From Shewanella sp. MTB7 (GTDB taxonomy: Bacteria; Pseudomonadota; Gammaproteobacteria; Enterobacterales; Shewanellaceae), in contig NZ_CP085636.1 in the NCBI RefSeq assembly GCF_027571385.1, positions 4,884,501 through 4,948,500 on the forward strand: a stretch of 64,000 nt of DNA. The letters run 5' to 3'. This document shows, piece by piece, positions 15,626 to 24,799 of this stretch. A program made the translations under genes and the position numbers. Each line of letters opens with the position of its first letter. The stretch's first letter is position 1. The notes beneath the pieces are model-generated. The model was not told where the DNA came from. It saw nothing but the letters and a program-made list of their open reading frames with translations, and made no database searches.

Positions 15626-16660
15626 TTACACCCATTTGCCATCAATTAAAATTTTCACGTTATCAAACTCAACGGCTGCCGCTTTGCCCAGCTCCTCGAT
15701 AACATACGCCATGTTCATGGATTCGAAGTTTTCAACTTGGTCACGCTCATCGTTCTTCTTACCGACAGCGCGACGAATAGAGCCGCTTTGAATGTAAATT
15801 GACAAGTTTTTATAGCTGGTGACTAAGATGCCACTCGGCGGGAAACCTGGCACGGATACCGCTGGCAATCCGCCGTAAGTACCAATGACTTGTAACTCTT
15901 CGATCTTTGATTTCTCGCTGGGCGTATTGCCTTGCTTTGCGTAAAACTTAGCTTTCTCATTCGCCAACAGATCGGAACCAATAATGGCGATAAGATCGGG
16001 TGCATTGATGCAAGGGTCGCTCAGCAACTGCTTGACATTCATAACGGCTAAATCAAGATTAATGAAGTCGCCACCTTCACCAATACGGATCTCACCTAGC
16101 ACTTTTCCTTCTTTCATCATTGCGCCAGTATTGTGCTCACGCAGTGCCTGGAACCAGCCCTTGCACACGTCTTCACCATTGGGGTTCGTGGTTGCATCCG
16201 TGTTGGGCACACAACTCGTGCCGTAAAAACCAATCGTGACTTTGTTTGCATCAATTTGCTCTCGCGTTTGCGTAGCAATGATGGCCGCAAAGTTCTTAAG
16301 ATGTGCAAACGCATCAAGCTGGCTATAACGAATGTGTGTATCGAAGTTAGTCTGCTCGCACAAATACGGCATGGGCTTCAAATTGTGCACACTTTTTGTT
16401 TTACGTATTTTATCTGCAGTGGTATCAGTTCGGCCGGCAATCATCCCTGTCACGCCAAGCCCTAATGCTTCACCTTTTTGATTGAGCACCGGCACGATGT
16501 TAATGCGACCTAAGAACCAGTTACTTTCGCGCATCTGAGCAACGATGCGCTGGGTAGCAGTAGGATCGACGCTAAACTTTTCTGTTGCATCAGCGACACC
16601 GTACTTTTTAGCGACGGCCTGCACGTACTGATTGAGTTTGACCTTTGTGGCTTCTAACAT
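15626..16660 (-). CDS. P2 gpN-like major capsid protein
   Basis: 344 aa (P2 gpN 357). The gpN hallmarks are FSVDPTATQRIVAQMRESNWFLGRINIVPVLNQKGEALGLGVTGMIAGRTDT near the N-terminus, the GTSCVPNTDATTNPNGEDVCKGWFQAL block, and GGLPAVSVPGFPPSGILVTSYKNLSIYIQSGSIRR toward the end. It forms the icosahedral shell and is transcribed just after the scaffold gene. Confidence 0.93.
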   Translation of the reverse strand: MLEATKVKLNQYVQAVAKKYGVADATEKFSVDPTATQRIVAQMRESNWFLGRINIVPVLNQKGEALGLGVTGMIAGRTDTTADKIRKTKSVHNLKPMPYLCEQTNFDTHIRYSQLDAFAHLKNFAAIIATQTREQIDANKVTIGFYGTSCVPNTDATTNPNGEDVCKGWFQALREHNTGAMMKEGKVLGEIRIGEGGDFINLDLAVMNVKQLLSDPCINAPDLIAIIGSDLLANEKAKFYAKQGNTPSEKSKIEELQVIGTYGGLPAVSVPGFPPSGILVTSYKNLSIYIQSGSIRRAVGKKNDERDQVENFESMNMAYVIEELGKAAAVEFDNVKILIDGKWV

Positions 16661-16715
16661 GATTTATTCACTCTAAAAGAAATATTGTTCAGGATTGAGT
16701 CGTTATGGGTGCGAC

Positions 16716-17582
16716 TTACAAGTAGTCATCATCAGCGACACCACCGGCTAAGGTTCGCCCACCTTCATCCGTTTGTTGGCTCAATAACACTTTAAGCTCA
16801 CTCACTTCAGCGGTTAACAGCTCAACTTTTGCGGTTAACGCTTCATCAACGTCAGTGTTGATTTCACTCTCTTCAAGCTTAGTGAGCTCAATAGCCACCT
16901 CATTACGTTGACTAGAGAGCTTTTCGACTGCAGCGGTTAATGTATTGAGCACAGTGCTTATCGTTTCATTTTGCTCTGCATTTTTTGCCAATAACGCTTT
17001 GACTTCTTTGTCCACGCTCAACTCCTCTTTATCATCTTGTTCAGAAAATTCTTGTCTCTCGCTAAGGAAACTCACGAGTCGGCTTAGCAATGTTTTGGCT
17101 TGGTTTTGGTCGAGTTCTTCGGTGTCAGCGTCTTCAGCAAGCATCATTTTTTTATCAATGGTTGCGCCAGTACACAGCATAATTTTGCCTTTATCAGCAG
17201 GCTTTCGAGCAGAGAGGTGCATTGCCGTGGTCCCTAAAGAAGCGGGGCTATCGGTCAACGCCAACCCGGTTAGATAACTTTTGCCGGTATTGAGGTAATT
17301 TGGCTCAATCTCACACGAGGTGTGCAGCAATTGGTCGCGTTCTATCGTGGTCAGCAGCTTCGAGTTGGGCTTAAGGACGGCCCACAACTCATTACCACGT
17401 TTCTCTACGCTCAACACCGAGCCGCACTTATCACTCCAAGACCAGTGCTCTTCATTGATGCGTGCGTTATAGGTCTTTGGGTTATACAGCTCAGCGATGT
17501 CATCGATGACTTGCTGCTCAACATGGCGACCATCAATGGTGGGGCCTGCCGTTAAAATACAAATCGGCTCTGATTGAAACAT
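16716..17582 (-). CDS. P2 gpO-like capsid scaffold / maturation protease
   Basis: 288 aa (P2 gpO 284). The N-terminal half is the serine-protease part (DGRHVEQQVIDDIAELYNPKTYNARINEEHW, then SCEIEPNYLNTGKSYLTGLALTDSPASLGTTAMHLSAR); the C-terminal half is a helical scaffold with Glu-rich coiled coil (residues about 170-275). It guides shell assembly and is then cleaved. It is divergent from the terminase gene, 114 bp apart, as in P2. Confidence 0.92.
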   Translation of the reverse strand: MFQSEPICILTAGPTIDGRHVEQQVIDDIAELYNPKTYNARINEEHWSWSDKCGSVLSVEKRGNELWAVLKPNSKLLTTIERDQLLHTSCEIEPNYLNTGKSYLTGLALTDSPASLGTTAMHLSARKPADKGKIMLCTGATIDKKMMLAEDADTEELDQNQAKTLLSRLVSFLSERQEFSEQDDKEELSVDKEVKALLAKNAEQNETISTVLNTLTAAVEKLSSQRNEVAIELTKLEESEINTDVDEALTAKVELLTAEVSELKVLLSQQTDEGGRTLAGGVADDDYL

Positions 17583-17696
17583 GCGCTCTTTCTCCTCATT
17601 TAGTGCCTCAATTTAACCAACATCGCTTTCCTTTTACAGTGCCAGATATTCTAGATAGCCGTACTAGAACAGGGGGTTACTGAGCCATTTCAATTT

Positions 17697-19502
17697 ATGC
17701 CGCACACTGCGCTCATCGATATTGAAAGCACGGCAACAATGAAGAGTAAAACGCCAGCCTTGGTTGAAAAGCCCATCTACACGCAAGCACAAACTCAGGC
17801 GCTGGGTTTGTATTTACGTCAGTACGAGACCAAAGAGATAAGCGATGAGTTGAGCGTCAATGCGCGCACCGTTCAGCAGTGGATCTCTCGATTTGGCTGG
17901 AAAAAAATGCGTGATGACGCCCCCGTTGAATTGATGCTTCGCCAGCGCATTGCGTACTTATTGTGGATTGACCAAAAGCACGCATCGCAGCTTTCTGAAC
18001 TTGAGATGCTACTCGAACAGAAGTACAAGCGTGATGAAGCGATTGAGCGTAAAAAGCGAAAAACCCATCACGATGAGGGCAGCGCGCCGACTCGTGGGCG
18101 CCCCAGTAACAAAGTTAAAAATGATATCTCAGGCATTACGGCTGAAATGTTGGCTGAATTTCGTGAGAAGACCTTTTTCGGGTACCAAAATGCGATCCAT
18201 AGTCACAAGTGCAATGACGACATTAACGAGTTTCGTTTTTACCTGAAATCTCGCCAAATAGGCTTAACGTATTATTTTGCCTTTGAGGCATTTGAAGATG
18301 CGATTTTAAGCGGCGATAACCAAATATTCTTATCTGCGTCACGCAAACAAAGTGAGATATTCAAAAACTACATACGCCGATTTGCTCTCGAGATTGGTGA
18401 TGTGGAGCTCAAAGGAAAAGACGAGCTATGGCTCAGTAATGGCGCTTGTCTGAACTTCTTGTCAACCAACGCCCGAACCAGCCAAGGCTTTAATGGTCAC
18501 CTGTACTTTGATGAAGTGTTTTGGATCCCCAGGTTCCAAGAGTTGGACGATCTTGCCGGTGGCATGTCAATACAGGATAAGTACCGAACGACTTACCTCT
18601 CTACACCATCAAGTACAGCCCACGAAGCCTACCCTAAGTGGGCGGGATCTAAAGAGTTAGGCATTGATATCAGCCATAAAGCCCTTAAAAAGGGCGTCAT
18701 GGGTGAAGACGGGATCTTCCGTCAAATGATCACCGTTGATGATGCCATCAAAGGGGGCGCCAATTTCTTTAACATGGATAAGTTGCACCGCAAATACCCC
18801 ATAAAAAGCATTTTTGACAACTTGCTTCGCTGTATCTTTTTGGATGACTCCGCCTCCTTTTTCAACATTAACAGTCTGCTTGCTTGCAAGACTGACACCT
18901 CTAAGTGGAAAGACGTCAACCTTGAGGCTGTTCGCCCCGTTGGCGATCTTGAGGTGCTGGTCGGGTATGATCCTAGAGGTGGTGGACAAGGTGATGGCTC
19001 TGATGATGCTGGACTGGTCGTCGCGTTAAAACCGCTTAAAAAAGGCGGGGTATTTCGATTTTTAGAACGTATTCGACTTAAAGGATCCAGTTACGAGCAA
19101 CAAGCTAAGGCTATTGAGGAGATAGTCAAAAAATACAATGTCGTGCATTTAGAGATGGACACCAGCGGCGTAGGCTCAGCCGTGGCAGAGCTGGTGCGGA
19201 AATTCTACCCCAGTTTAAAAGAGGTGGATTACAGCCCTGAGGTGAAACGCATGATGGCGTACAAGGCCCGCGAGATCATTAACGCCGGTCGATTGCAGTT
19301 TGATGACAGCTGGGATGATGTTGTTCACTCCTTTTTGATGATACGGCAGCACACGACCAAAGCGAGCAACCAAATCACCATGATCTCCGCGCGCACCAAA
19401 AAAGGCTCACACGCTGATTTAGCCTGGGCTGCAATGCATGTATTGCATTGGGAGCCTATTGATATTTTAAACAACAACGAAACCACTATCGCATTCTTGT
19501 AA
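17697..19502 (+). CDS. P2 gpP-like terminase large (ATPase) subunit
   Basis: 601 aa (P2 gpP 590). There is an N-terminal helix-turn-helix (residues about 30-70, QTQALGLYLRQYETKEISDELSVNARTVQQWI). The ATPase has a Walker A-like KSRQIGLTYYF at about 184-194, Walker B LYFDEVF at 269-275 and motif STPS at 302-305. The nuclease-like C-terminal domain shows GYDPRGGGQGDGSDDAGL, HLEMDTSGVG and SHADLAWA. It powers DNA entry through the portal. A dead paralogue of its residues about 178-304 is encoded at 31267-31656. Confidence 0.95.
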   Translation: MPHTALIDIESTATMKSKTPALVEKPIYTQAQTQALGLYLRQYETKEISDELSVNARTVQQWISRFGWKKMRDDAPVELMLRQRIAYLLWIDQKHASQLSELEMLLEQKYKRDEAIERKKRKTHHDEGSAPTRGRPSNKVKNDISGITAEMLAEFREKTFFGYQNAIHSHKCNDDINEFRFYLKSRQIGLTYYFAFEAFEDAILSGDNQIFLSASRKQSEIFKNYIRRFALEIGDVELKGKDELWLSNGACLNFLSTNARTSQGFNGHLYFDEVFWIPRFQELDDLAGGMSIQDKYRTTYLSTPSSTAHEAYPKWAGSKELGIDISHKALKKGVMGEDGIFRQMITVDDAIKGGANFFNMDKLHRKYPIKSIFDNLLRCIFLDDSASFFNINSLLACKTDTSKWKDVNLEAVRPVGDLEVLVGYDPRGGGQGDGSDDAGLVVALKPLKKGGVFRFLERIRLKGSSYEQQAKAIEEIVKKYNVVHLEMDTSGVGSAVAELVRKFYPSLKEVDYSPEVKRMMAYKAREIINAGRLQFDDSWDDVVHSFLMIRQHTTKASNQITMISARTKKGSHADLAWAAMHVLHWEPIDILNNNETTIAFL

Positions 19503-19512
19503 GGAGCGAACC

Positions 19513-20481
19513 TTGATCACCTTTGATACCCCCGAAAGCGTCATGAGTGCCGACATACTTAATTACATGGAGGTGGCACTTATCGATGGCGTGTACGAAC
19601 CCTCAATCCCGCTTGATACCCTCGCCAAAGCGGTGAGGGCCAACCCCATGCACGGCTCTGCGCTGTACGTAAAGGGCAACATGGCCAGTAGTGCGGTCGT
19701 GTTATCAAGCGTAATGAAAAAGCGTGACTTTAGGCGGTTCATGGCGGATTTCTTAACGTTTGGTAATGGCTATTTGCAGGTTGTGCGCAATGGGCTTCGT
19801 GAGATTGTCGCCATCAAGCACTTGCCGGCGCTGTACATGCGCCGAAAGGAAAAAGTAGATGAGTATTGCTACAAGCCAAAAGTGTTCAGTAGTGAGGGGG
19901 AAGTTCATTATCGCCCAGGACAGGTATTTCACTTAACTGAATACGATGTATGCCAGGAGCTTTATGGCCTGCCGCAATACATTGGCGCCCTGAGTTCAAT
20001 TTGGTTAAATGAGGACGCCACCCTGTTCAGGCGTAAATACTACCGCAATGGCTCACATGCCGGCTATCTGCTGTATATGAACGATGCAAGCTTAACGGAT
20101 GATCAAGACAAAGAGATCAGGTTAAAGCTCTCGACTCAAGATGCCTTCAAGAACTTGTTTGTTAATGGCAAGGGTAAAGATGGCAAAAAACCGGAGTTAA
20201 CGCCTATTGGGCAGGTCGAGGCGAAGGACGCATTCAAAGCCATCAAAGACACCACCACCAGTGATGTCTTGGCCAGTCATCGTATTCCACTGGATTTGAT
20301 GAGTATTGTTCGTGAAGGGTTTACCACCAGTAGCGATCTTAATAAGGTGGATCGCATTTTCTACAAAAACGAATTGGTGCCGCTGCTAGAGTTAGTCATG
20401 GAGCTTAACGAATTTGTTGGGTTGGAGGTGGTGATCATCAAAGAATACGAGGGGCTAGAGCCCCCCACTAAGGTTGAGTGA
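19513..20481 (+). CDS. P2 gpQ-like portal protein
   Basis: 322 aa (P2 gpQ 344). DFLTFGNGYLQVVRNGLREIVAIKHLPALYMRR, VFHLTEYDVCQELYGLPQYIGALSSIWLNEDATLFRRKYYRNGSHAGYLLYMND and TTSDVLASHRIPLDLMSIVREGFTTSSDLNKVDRIF are the portal signatures of this family. The TTG start is supported by AAGGAG seven bases before it. It forms the dodecameric portal. Its 3' end overlaps that of the convergent o-spanin gene by 14 bp. Confidence 0.93.
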   Translation: MITFDTPESVMSADILNYMEVALIDGVYEPSIPLDTLAKAVRANPMHGSALYVKGNMASSAVVLSSVMKKRDFRRFMADFLTFGNGYLQVVRNGLREIVAIKHLPALYMRRKEKVDEYCYKPKVFSSEGEVHYRPGQVFHLTEYDVCQELYGLPQYIGALSSIWLNEDATLFRRKYYRNGSHAGYLLYMNDASLTDDQDKEIRLKLSTQDAFKNLFVNGKGKDGKKPELTPIGQVEAKDAFKAIKDTTTSDVLASHRIPLDLMSIVREGFTTSSDLNKVDRIFYKNELVPLLELVMELNEFVGLEVVIIKEYEGLEPPTKVE

Positions 20482-20719
20482 CTTCCCAGAGTGCACGATG
20501 CTTTGCGCGGCACGCTTGATACAGGACAATCACCGCTTTTTTCCACTCAAAATGTGCGCCCTTATCCACACTGGTTGGTATAGGAAGGGACACGCAAGGT
20601 GCCGATAGGGCGCTGTCAATCCGCTTATCAATGGGCGTTGGCGCTACGGGTGAGACGCTGTAACTCGCGCAGCTCGTCAGCGTCAATGCCAACAACGCGC
20701 ACAGGACTTTCTTGTTCAT
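20468..20719 (-). CDS. Rz1-like outer-membrane spanin lipoprotein
   Basis: 83 aa from the ATG at 20719. Signal MNKKVLCALLALTLTSC ends in lipobox LTSC with the lipidated Cys at residue 17, followed by a Pro-containing stretch and two further Cys. Its start lies inside the Rz gene in another frame, the classical nested Rz/Rz1 layout. Together they fuse inner and outer membranes in the last step of lysis. Confidence 0.8.
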   Translation of the reverse strand: MNKKVLCALLALTLTSCASYSVSPVAPTPIDKRIDSALSAPCVSLPIPTSVDKGAHFEWKKAVIVLYQACRAKHRALWEVTQP

Positions 20720-21047
20720 CATGAATAACCTCACTCTTATTACCAAGGGTTACTTTGGCCTCGATAGCGAACTCAATGATCTGCTCAGTTTCAACCGCAT
20801 CGACGACATCAGGCTTGTTGAGACTGTTCAAAAAATCCGTTTGATTAGCCATGAACCCACTCACAATGGCCTCCTCTTTGGCAACGTATTCATTTGCCAC
20901 GTTGATCGCCGCATCCGCTTGTTTGATGGTGCTTTCCTGCAGTTGGCTTAACGCCGTGTTGAAGCCGCTATCATATCCTTCGCGATAGATTAAGATCAGT
21001 GCTCCCAGCAAACCCACCGCCGCGAAAATGATAACTTTAATCTGCAT
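20628..21047 (-). CDS. Rz-like inner-membrane spanin
   Basis: 139 aa from the ATG at 21047, preceded by GGGAGG. N-terminal anchor VIIFAAVGLLGALILIYREG, then a long helical, Gln/Glu-rich periplasmic part (LSQLQESTIKQADAAINVANEYVAKEEA), as in i-spanins. It overlaps the holin-like gene by 11 bp upstream and contains the Rz1 start. Confidence 0.82.
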   Translation of the reverse strand: MQIKVIIFAAVGLLGALILIYREGYDSGFNTALSQLQESTIKQADAAINVANEYVAKEEAIVSGFMANQTDFLNSLNKPDVVDAVETEQIIEFAIEAKVTLGNKSEVIHDEQESPVRVVGIDADELRELQRLTRSANAH

Positions 21048-21264
21048 TGAACGACCTCCCCGTGTCCATGTAGAACTTACAAAAACCAATGAACACACCC
21101 GTAATGGCCGCGTATTGTACGAGTGCAAACTCACTGTGCTGGTTGATGGGGATGGAAAAGAAGTACGCGTTAAACTCAATCCACACCCACCCCACAAACA
21201 CACTCATTAAGCGTGGCCATACGCGCCACTTGTCAAATGACTTGGCTAGCACAAGGCACGTCAT
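21037..21264 (-). CDS. Holin-like small membrane protein
   Basis: 75 aa. Two hydrophobic spans (RLMSVFVGWVWIEFNAYFF and FALVQYAAITGVFIGFCKFYM) with charged ends, in a lysis cassette between the DUF5675 gene and Rz. The ATG overlaps the upstream stop in ATGA. Holins set lysis time by forming membrane holes; this role is inferred from topology and place. Confidence 0.68.
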   Translation of the reverse strand: MTCLVLAKSFDKWRVWPRLMSVFVGWVWIEFNAYFFSIPINQHSEFALVQYAAITGVFIGFCKFYMDTGRSFNAD

Positions 21265-21668
21265 AATCGTATTATCTCCAGTACGGATTTATCAGGCAGT
21301 TGTTCCATCAGCATATCGAGTGCGTCACGACTATTCGCAACCCCCCACTGGGTCGGGTGAAAGCTCATGCCTGGTGCGATACATCCCGATAATTGCTCAG
21401 GCCAGTTAGCAACATGCATTAAGCAGTGAGTGCGCTGACTCGGCCCTTCGACGGTCACGCCCACATTCGGATTTTCAAGCGCAAAACATGCACCAAACTT
21501 GGGTGAAATATGTTTTTTCAGGCTGTATGTACCCGCAGGGATACAACTTATATTGGGCATGTTATTTTCAAATTGACGCTCGACAGTGACACACAAGATT
21601 TCCCCCTGATAAGTAAGTTCACCAAATGTGCCGGTGCGGAGTGATTTAGTTATCAATGTTAGTTTCAT
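21261..21668 (-). CDS. DUF5675 protein in the endolysin position
   Basis: 135 aa. Family features: GTFGELTYQGEILCVTVERQFENNMPNISCIPAGTYSLKKHISP, then THCLMHVANWPEQLSGCIAPGMSF. The His plus SGC arrangement recalls L,D-transpeptidase-fold enzymes (my inference). No lysozyme, amidase or transglycosylase gene is found anywhere in the prophage, and this gene sits where the endolysin should be, coupled by ATGA overlaps to holin-like genes on both sides. Confidence 0.72.
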   Translation of the reverse strand: MKLTLITKSLRTGTFGELTYQGEILCVTVERQFENNMPNISCIPAGTYSLKKHISPKFGACFALENPNVGVTVEGPSQRTHCLMHVANWPEQLSGCIAPGMSFHPTQWGVANSRDALDMLMEQLPDKSVLEIIRL

Positions 21669-21901
21669 AACACCGCCTTAGTCGCCGCAAATGCTGCCGT
21701 AAGCAGTGAAGCCAGGATTAACCTGACTAACCATGTTTTATCAGATTCCAATCGCCCAATACGCTCCGAATGAGACTCCTGTTTTGTACGAGTCTCCGTT
21801 AGTGACTCGAGCATCTGGCGTAACATAATATTTTGCTCACGCGTCAACTCCACCAAATTGTTCATGGTGGCGTCGATGCGTGCGATCTCTTTGTCTGACA
21901 T
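21665..21901 (-). CDS. Small membrane protein of the lysis cassette (second holin or antiholin candidate)
   Basis: 78 aa. The first 55 residues are a charged coiled coil (ARIDATMNNLVELTREQNIMLRQMLESL...ERIGRLESDK), followed by one membrane helix (TWLVRLILASLLTAAFAATKAVL). It resembles the short coiled-coil/TM proteins of Mu-like lysis regions. AGGGATTG precedes the ATG. ATGA overlap with the DUF5675 gene indicates joint translation. Confidence 0.65.
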   Translation of the reverse strand: MSDKEIARIDATMNNLVELTREQNIMLRQMLESLTETRTKQESHSERIGRLESDKTWLVRLILASLLTAAFAATKAVL

Positions 21902-22044
21902 ATCAATCCCTAACTGGTTATTTGGATTGATGATACCGCTTGCGAAAGGGGTTAAGAATGAGCGCTTTTTCTACATAGCCTATATAGAAACCAAGTATAA
22001 ATACTGGGTCGCCACGTATGCTCAAGTAATGCCTTACACAAAGA

Positions 22045-22206
22045 CTACGCAGCGGTTCCTATTGCGACTACCGTTGTATCGAGTTCATCCCCATCAAGAT
22101 TAACTCCTGTTTGACCGTGTGGCTGTATGAGTTTACTCGCTGCCATTGATTTATCGTGCTTTGGATATCGTTCTCCATGTACTCGTTGTTGTGCAGATAT
22201 CGTCAT
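22045..22206 (-). CDS. Small protein coupled to the distal tail-fibre gene (53 aa, unknown)
   Basis: The ATG at 22206 overlaps the fibre stop in ATGA. The frame encodes MTISAQQRVHGERYPKHDKS and 33 more residues, ending in LDTTVVAIGTAA. I recognise no family. Coupling to the fibre makes a fibre chaperone or tip component possible. The rest of the gap to 21902 shows only a likely leader for the lysis genes. Confidence 0.5.
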   Translation of the reverse strand: MTISAQQRVHGERYPKHDKSMAASKLIQPHGQTGVNLDGDELDTTVVAIGTAA

Positions 22207-23273
22207 TCAATGCGCAAAAACATATAAACAGTTAGGTGCCTACCCCTAACGTCTATCGTCGCGTCTTTAACACCCGCATTCGACACGCTCACTTCGCCAG
22301 AGGGAGTCCCGCCTGACACTTCCCCTGTGTTACCCCCTGCAGAGCCGGATGGTGATCCAGATGTAGGGTCTGTTGTTCCATCGTTGGGGCGTGTGAGCGG
22401 CGTTCTTTCATCTTGTGGGTGCGCGTGAGGTGGAAGCTTATCCCCACTAAAACTAGCGGAGTGTGTATGCAGCAAGAGTGGCACTAGTGGAGTGTTTGTA
22501 CCTGACACTTTATTGACATCGCTTGCTGTTTGCGTTGTTAACAGTGTCATGTCAGCACCTTGCATTTCCCAAACGCCCGGGTAGCCATACGTATCAGGGC
22601 TGGCCGCATTAACCGTAATAAGTACGTGACCAATCGGATATAACCGTTCAACCGTTAATAATGTATTCTCTATCGCTTTTATTAACCCTTTTTTATCAAG
22701 CGTTAACGGTGATACAAACTTAACTTCGTCCTTGCTCGCCGCGACGTCTTCAGCACTTGCTGCAAGCGGTATTTTCTTTTTGACTGACTCAATAGCCGCA
22801 TCAAGCTCATCATGTGTTGGGTGGGTGACTGATGTGTCCCTGATCACAACGACATTCTCAGCATTTGATAGTACGGTTTGAATATTGATGACATAGGATG
22901 CGACGATCGACGCTTCGGGGTCTACGAGCATCGGTCTATATGCACTAATGAGAATGAGCTCATTATCTTCGTCGTATATGCCGACACTGCAGATCCAATG
23001 CCCTTGATGCTCAGGCGTTTTGTTACTTATCGTGGCACCGCCCCCGATAAAGCCTGCATCGGGGTGACGTTCGAGCCCCAATCGTGCCCACTCATTAGGC
23101 ACCTCAGTCGCATCAACATTAGGGCGAACATAGTTAATATCGTCAGCATCAACACCGCCAAACCCCATCTGAGTGAGCGTGACCGTTTTATTAAGCTGAT
23201 AATACTCTTCTATCTTTTGCTGACCGCGTTTAGTTACGATTGTATAATATTCATTCATGTTTACGTTGCTCAC
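22203..23273 (-). CDS. Distal tail fibre / receptor-binding protein with His-rich tip
   Basis: 356 aa. The N-terminal 150 residues are the DUF3751-type baseplate-attachment domain (YYTIVTKRGQQKIEEYYQLNKTVTLTQMGFGG..., WARLGLERHPDAGFIGGGATISNKTPEHQGHWICSVGIYDEDNELI). The C-terminal region has a collar-like segment (PIGHVLITVNAASPDTYGYPGVWEMQGADM) and two HxH motifs (LLLHTHSAS, LPPHAHPQ) followed by a Gly/Ser/Thr-rich stretch, as in metal-stabilised fibre tips. It is the second protein here with this N-terminal domain. Confidence 0.83.
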   Translation of the reverse strand: MSNVNMNEYYTIVTKRGQQKIEEYYQLNKTVTLTQMGFGGVDADDINYVRPNVDATEVPNEWARLGLERHPDAGFIGGGATISNKTPEHQGHWICSVGIYDEDNELILISAYRPMLVDPEASIVASYVINIQTVLSNAENVVVIRDTSVTHPTHDELDAAIESVKKKIPLAASAEDVAASKDEVKFVSPLTLDKKGLIKAIENTLLTVERLYPIGHVLITVNAASPDTYGYPGVWEMQGADMTLLTTQTASDVNKVSGTNTPLVPLLLHTHSASFSGDKLPPHAHPQDERTPLTRPNDGTTDPTSGSPSGSAGGNTGEVSGGTPSGEVSVSNAGVKDATIDVRGRHLTVYMFLRIE

Positions 23274-23341
23274 TGACTGTAAAACGAGTTAAGGTTTCAA
23301 GGGAAAAGTCACGCTGGCCGCGTCTTCATTCGTGCCGCTGA

Positions 23342-23752
23342 TTAATAGGTTGCTTCCCAAGCCGCACGAAGCGACGTGGTATTGGTTGCCTCGCATACCG
23401 CTCTGAGTGACTTCGGAACATTGAGTGTTGTCGCAAGCGCACGCAGCGAGATTTCCAGCGGGGCCACAGTCAACACTTCAACATTGACCTGTGAAACATT
23501 GAAATGTGACTGCTCTGTGGTTAACACTTCAACATTTGCTTGAGTAATATCAACCCCGCTGTATGTGGTTAGCACCTCGACACTGGCAACTGATACGGCC
23601 ATTGGCGATTGCTCAGTCGTTAACGCTTCAACACTCGCTTGAGTGATATCAACGCCGCTGAACGTGGTTAATACCTCGACACTGACTTGCGCCACATCCA
23701 TGGGCGCTTTTTCAGTCGTTAATACTTCAACGTTTGCTTGCGTAATGTCCAT
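23342..23752 (-). CDS. Phage tail-associated protein built of six VEVLTT repeats
   Basis: 136 aa. Residues 1-100 are six units of about 16-17 residues, alternating VDITQANVEVLTTEQSP-like and MDVAQVSVEVLTTFSG-like forms; the last unit ends VEVLTVAPL. The tail has two SLRA...EATN/T-type motifs. Such VxVxQxxVEVL units occur in phage tail and fibre proteins, where they form beta structure (family impression only). Its ATG lies directly next to the stop of the 342 aa gene. Confidence 0.7.
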   Translation of the reverse strand: MDITQANVEVLTTEKAPMDVAQVSVEVLTTFSGVDITQASVEALTTEQSPMAVSVASVEVLTTYSGVDITQANVEVLTTEQSHFNVSQVNVEVLTVAPLEISLRALATTLNVPKSLRAVCEATNTTSLRAAWEATY

Positions 23753-23753
23753 G

Positions 23754-24782
23754 TTACGTCCGTAAAATCAAGCTAGCGCCGTCATTCAAATCTCGCTCCC
23801 AGCTGTACTGAGGATGAGCGACCCCGCGAATAATGTTGGTTCTTAACTCTGCGGTGGCGCCGATAGTGGTCAACGCTGACTCGTTTGATGCTCCTACTTT
23901 TCCAGCGTTAATCTGCATCACACCACTGCTGTTATCACTGCGCGCCCTGATGTGGTAGTTAACCAGATGAACCGATTGCACATCATTGCTTATCCTATAT
24001 TTGCCCTTGGCTGCATTCGCGCTTTGTATGCCAGTGCTGTCGTTTAAGTCATTAAGGGCTGTATGCTCAGGCTCTGCGCCTTCCACAGACCAGGATGTTT
24101 CTAGCACTTCCGTTAACGGCAAGCACTTTACTTTTGCTGATGCCAATATCACATGATTAGCGGCTGATGTTTCAACATGCGTGTAGACATCATCAATCAC
24201 GATAGCGCCCGATTGCGTGGCCGCATATACCACCCTTAACGGCATGTTGGAGCGCGCTTTACTGGAGAAACCCAGTAGTTGAACACCATGTAAATACACA
24301 CGCGTCCAATACGATGAAGACGCCTGGACTGCTGTTGTGGTTCTAAACTCGAAATACAGCCAATTCGCTGGCGAAAATGAGGTGATGTCCGTTGTTTTCA
24401 GCACGCCTTGGTATTTTTCATATAACCACACGCTGCCGGATTTGATGATAAGGGCGGTATAGTCCTCGGTTGCTAACAACTCCGTGAGTGTTATCGCTGT
24501 ATCGGTATAGAACGCGCCACAAATTAACGCCTCATCAGCAGGAGCAAGCTGGGTATACTTGATGGCACAGCCCACAGATAGCGCCCACGGACCGACACGA
24601 TTATCATCCGGCGAATACGATAAGATTGTCCTGGGTGTCATTTGCAACGCTTGCCCTGAGCCTCGCCCCGCAACGATGGTCGCTGCATCCGGTGACGTCA
24701 CGTTAAACGGATAGATTTGGTTGTTGATAGTGTCACTTTCACCCACGGTATCAAAACCGATGGCTAATTTTTGATTAAGCAT
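23754..24782 (-). CDS. Tail-tip protein, possibly concanavalin/laminin-G-like
   Basis: 342 aa. KLAIGFDTVGE...DTINNQIYPF at the start, then aromatic beta-rich segments such as ANWLYFEFRTTTAVQASSSYWTRVYLHGVQLLGFSSKARSNMPLRVVYAATQSGAIVIDDVYTHV, which look like a lectin-type jelly roll. I assign no family firmly. It lies between the proximal fibre and the repeat protein in the fibre block, which points to a surface or receptor-binding part of the tail. Confidence 0.62.
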   Translation of the reverse strand: MLNQKLAIGFDTVGESDTINNQIYPFNVTSPDAATIVAGRGSGQALQMTPRTILSYSPDDNRVGPWALSVGCAIKYTQLAPADEALICGAFYTDTAITLTELLATEDYTALIIKSGSVWLYEKYQGVLKTTDITSFSPANWLYFEFRTTTAVQASSSYWTRVYLHGVQLLGFSSKARSNMPLRVVYAATQSGAIVIDDVYTHVETSAANHVILASAKVKCLPLTEVLETSWSVEGAEPEHTALNDLNDSTGIQSANAAKGKYRISNDVQSVHLVNYHIRARSDNSSGVMQINAGKVGASNESALTTIGATAELRTNIIRGVAHPQYSWERDLNDGASLILRT

Positions 24783-24799
24783 TTTTTATTCTCCTTCTT

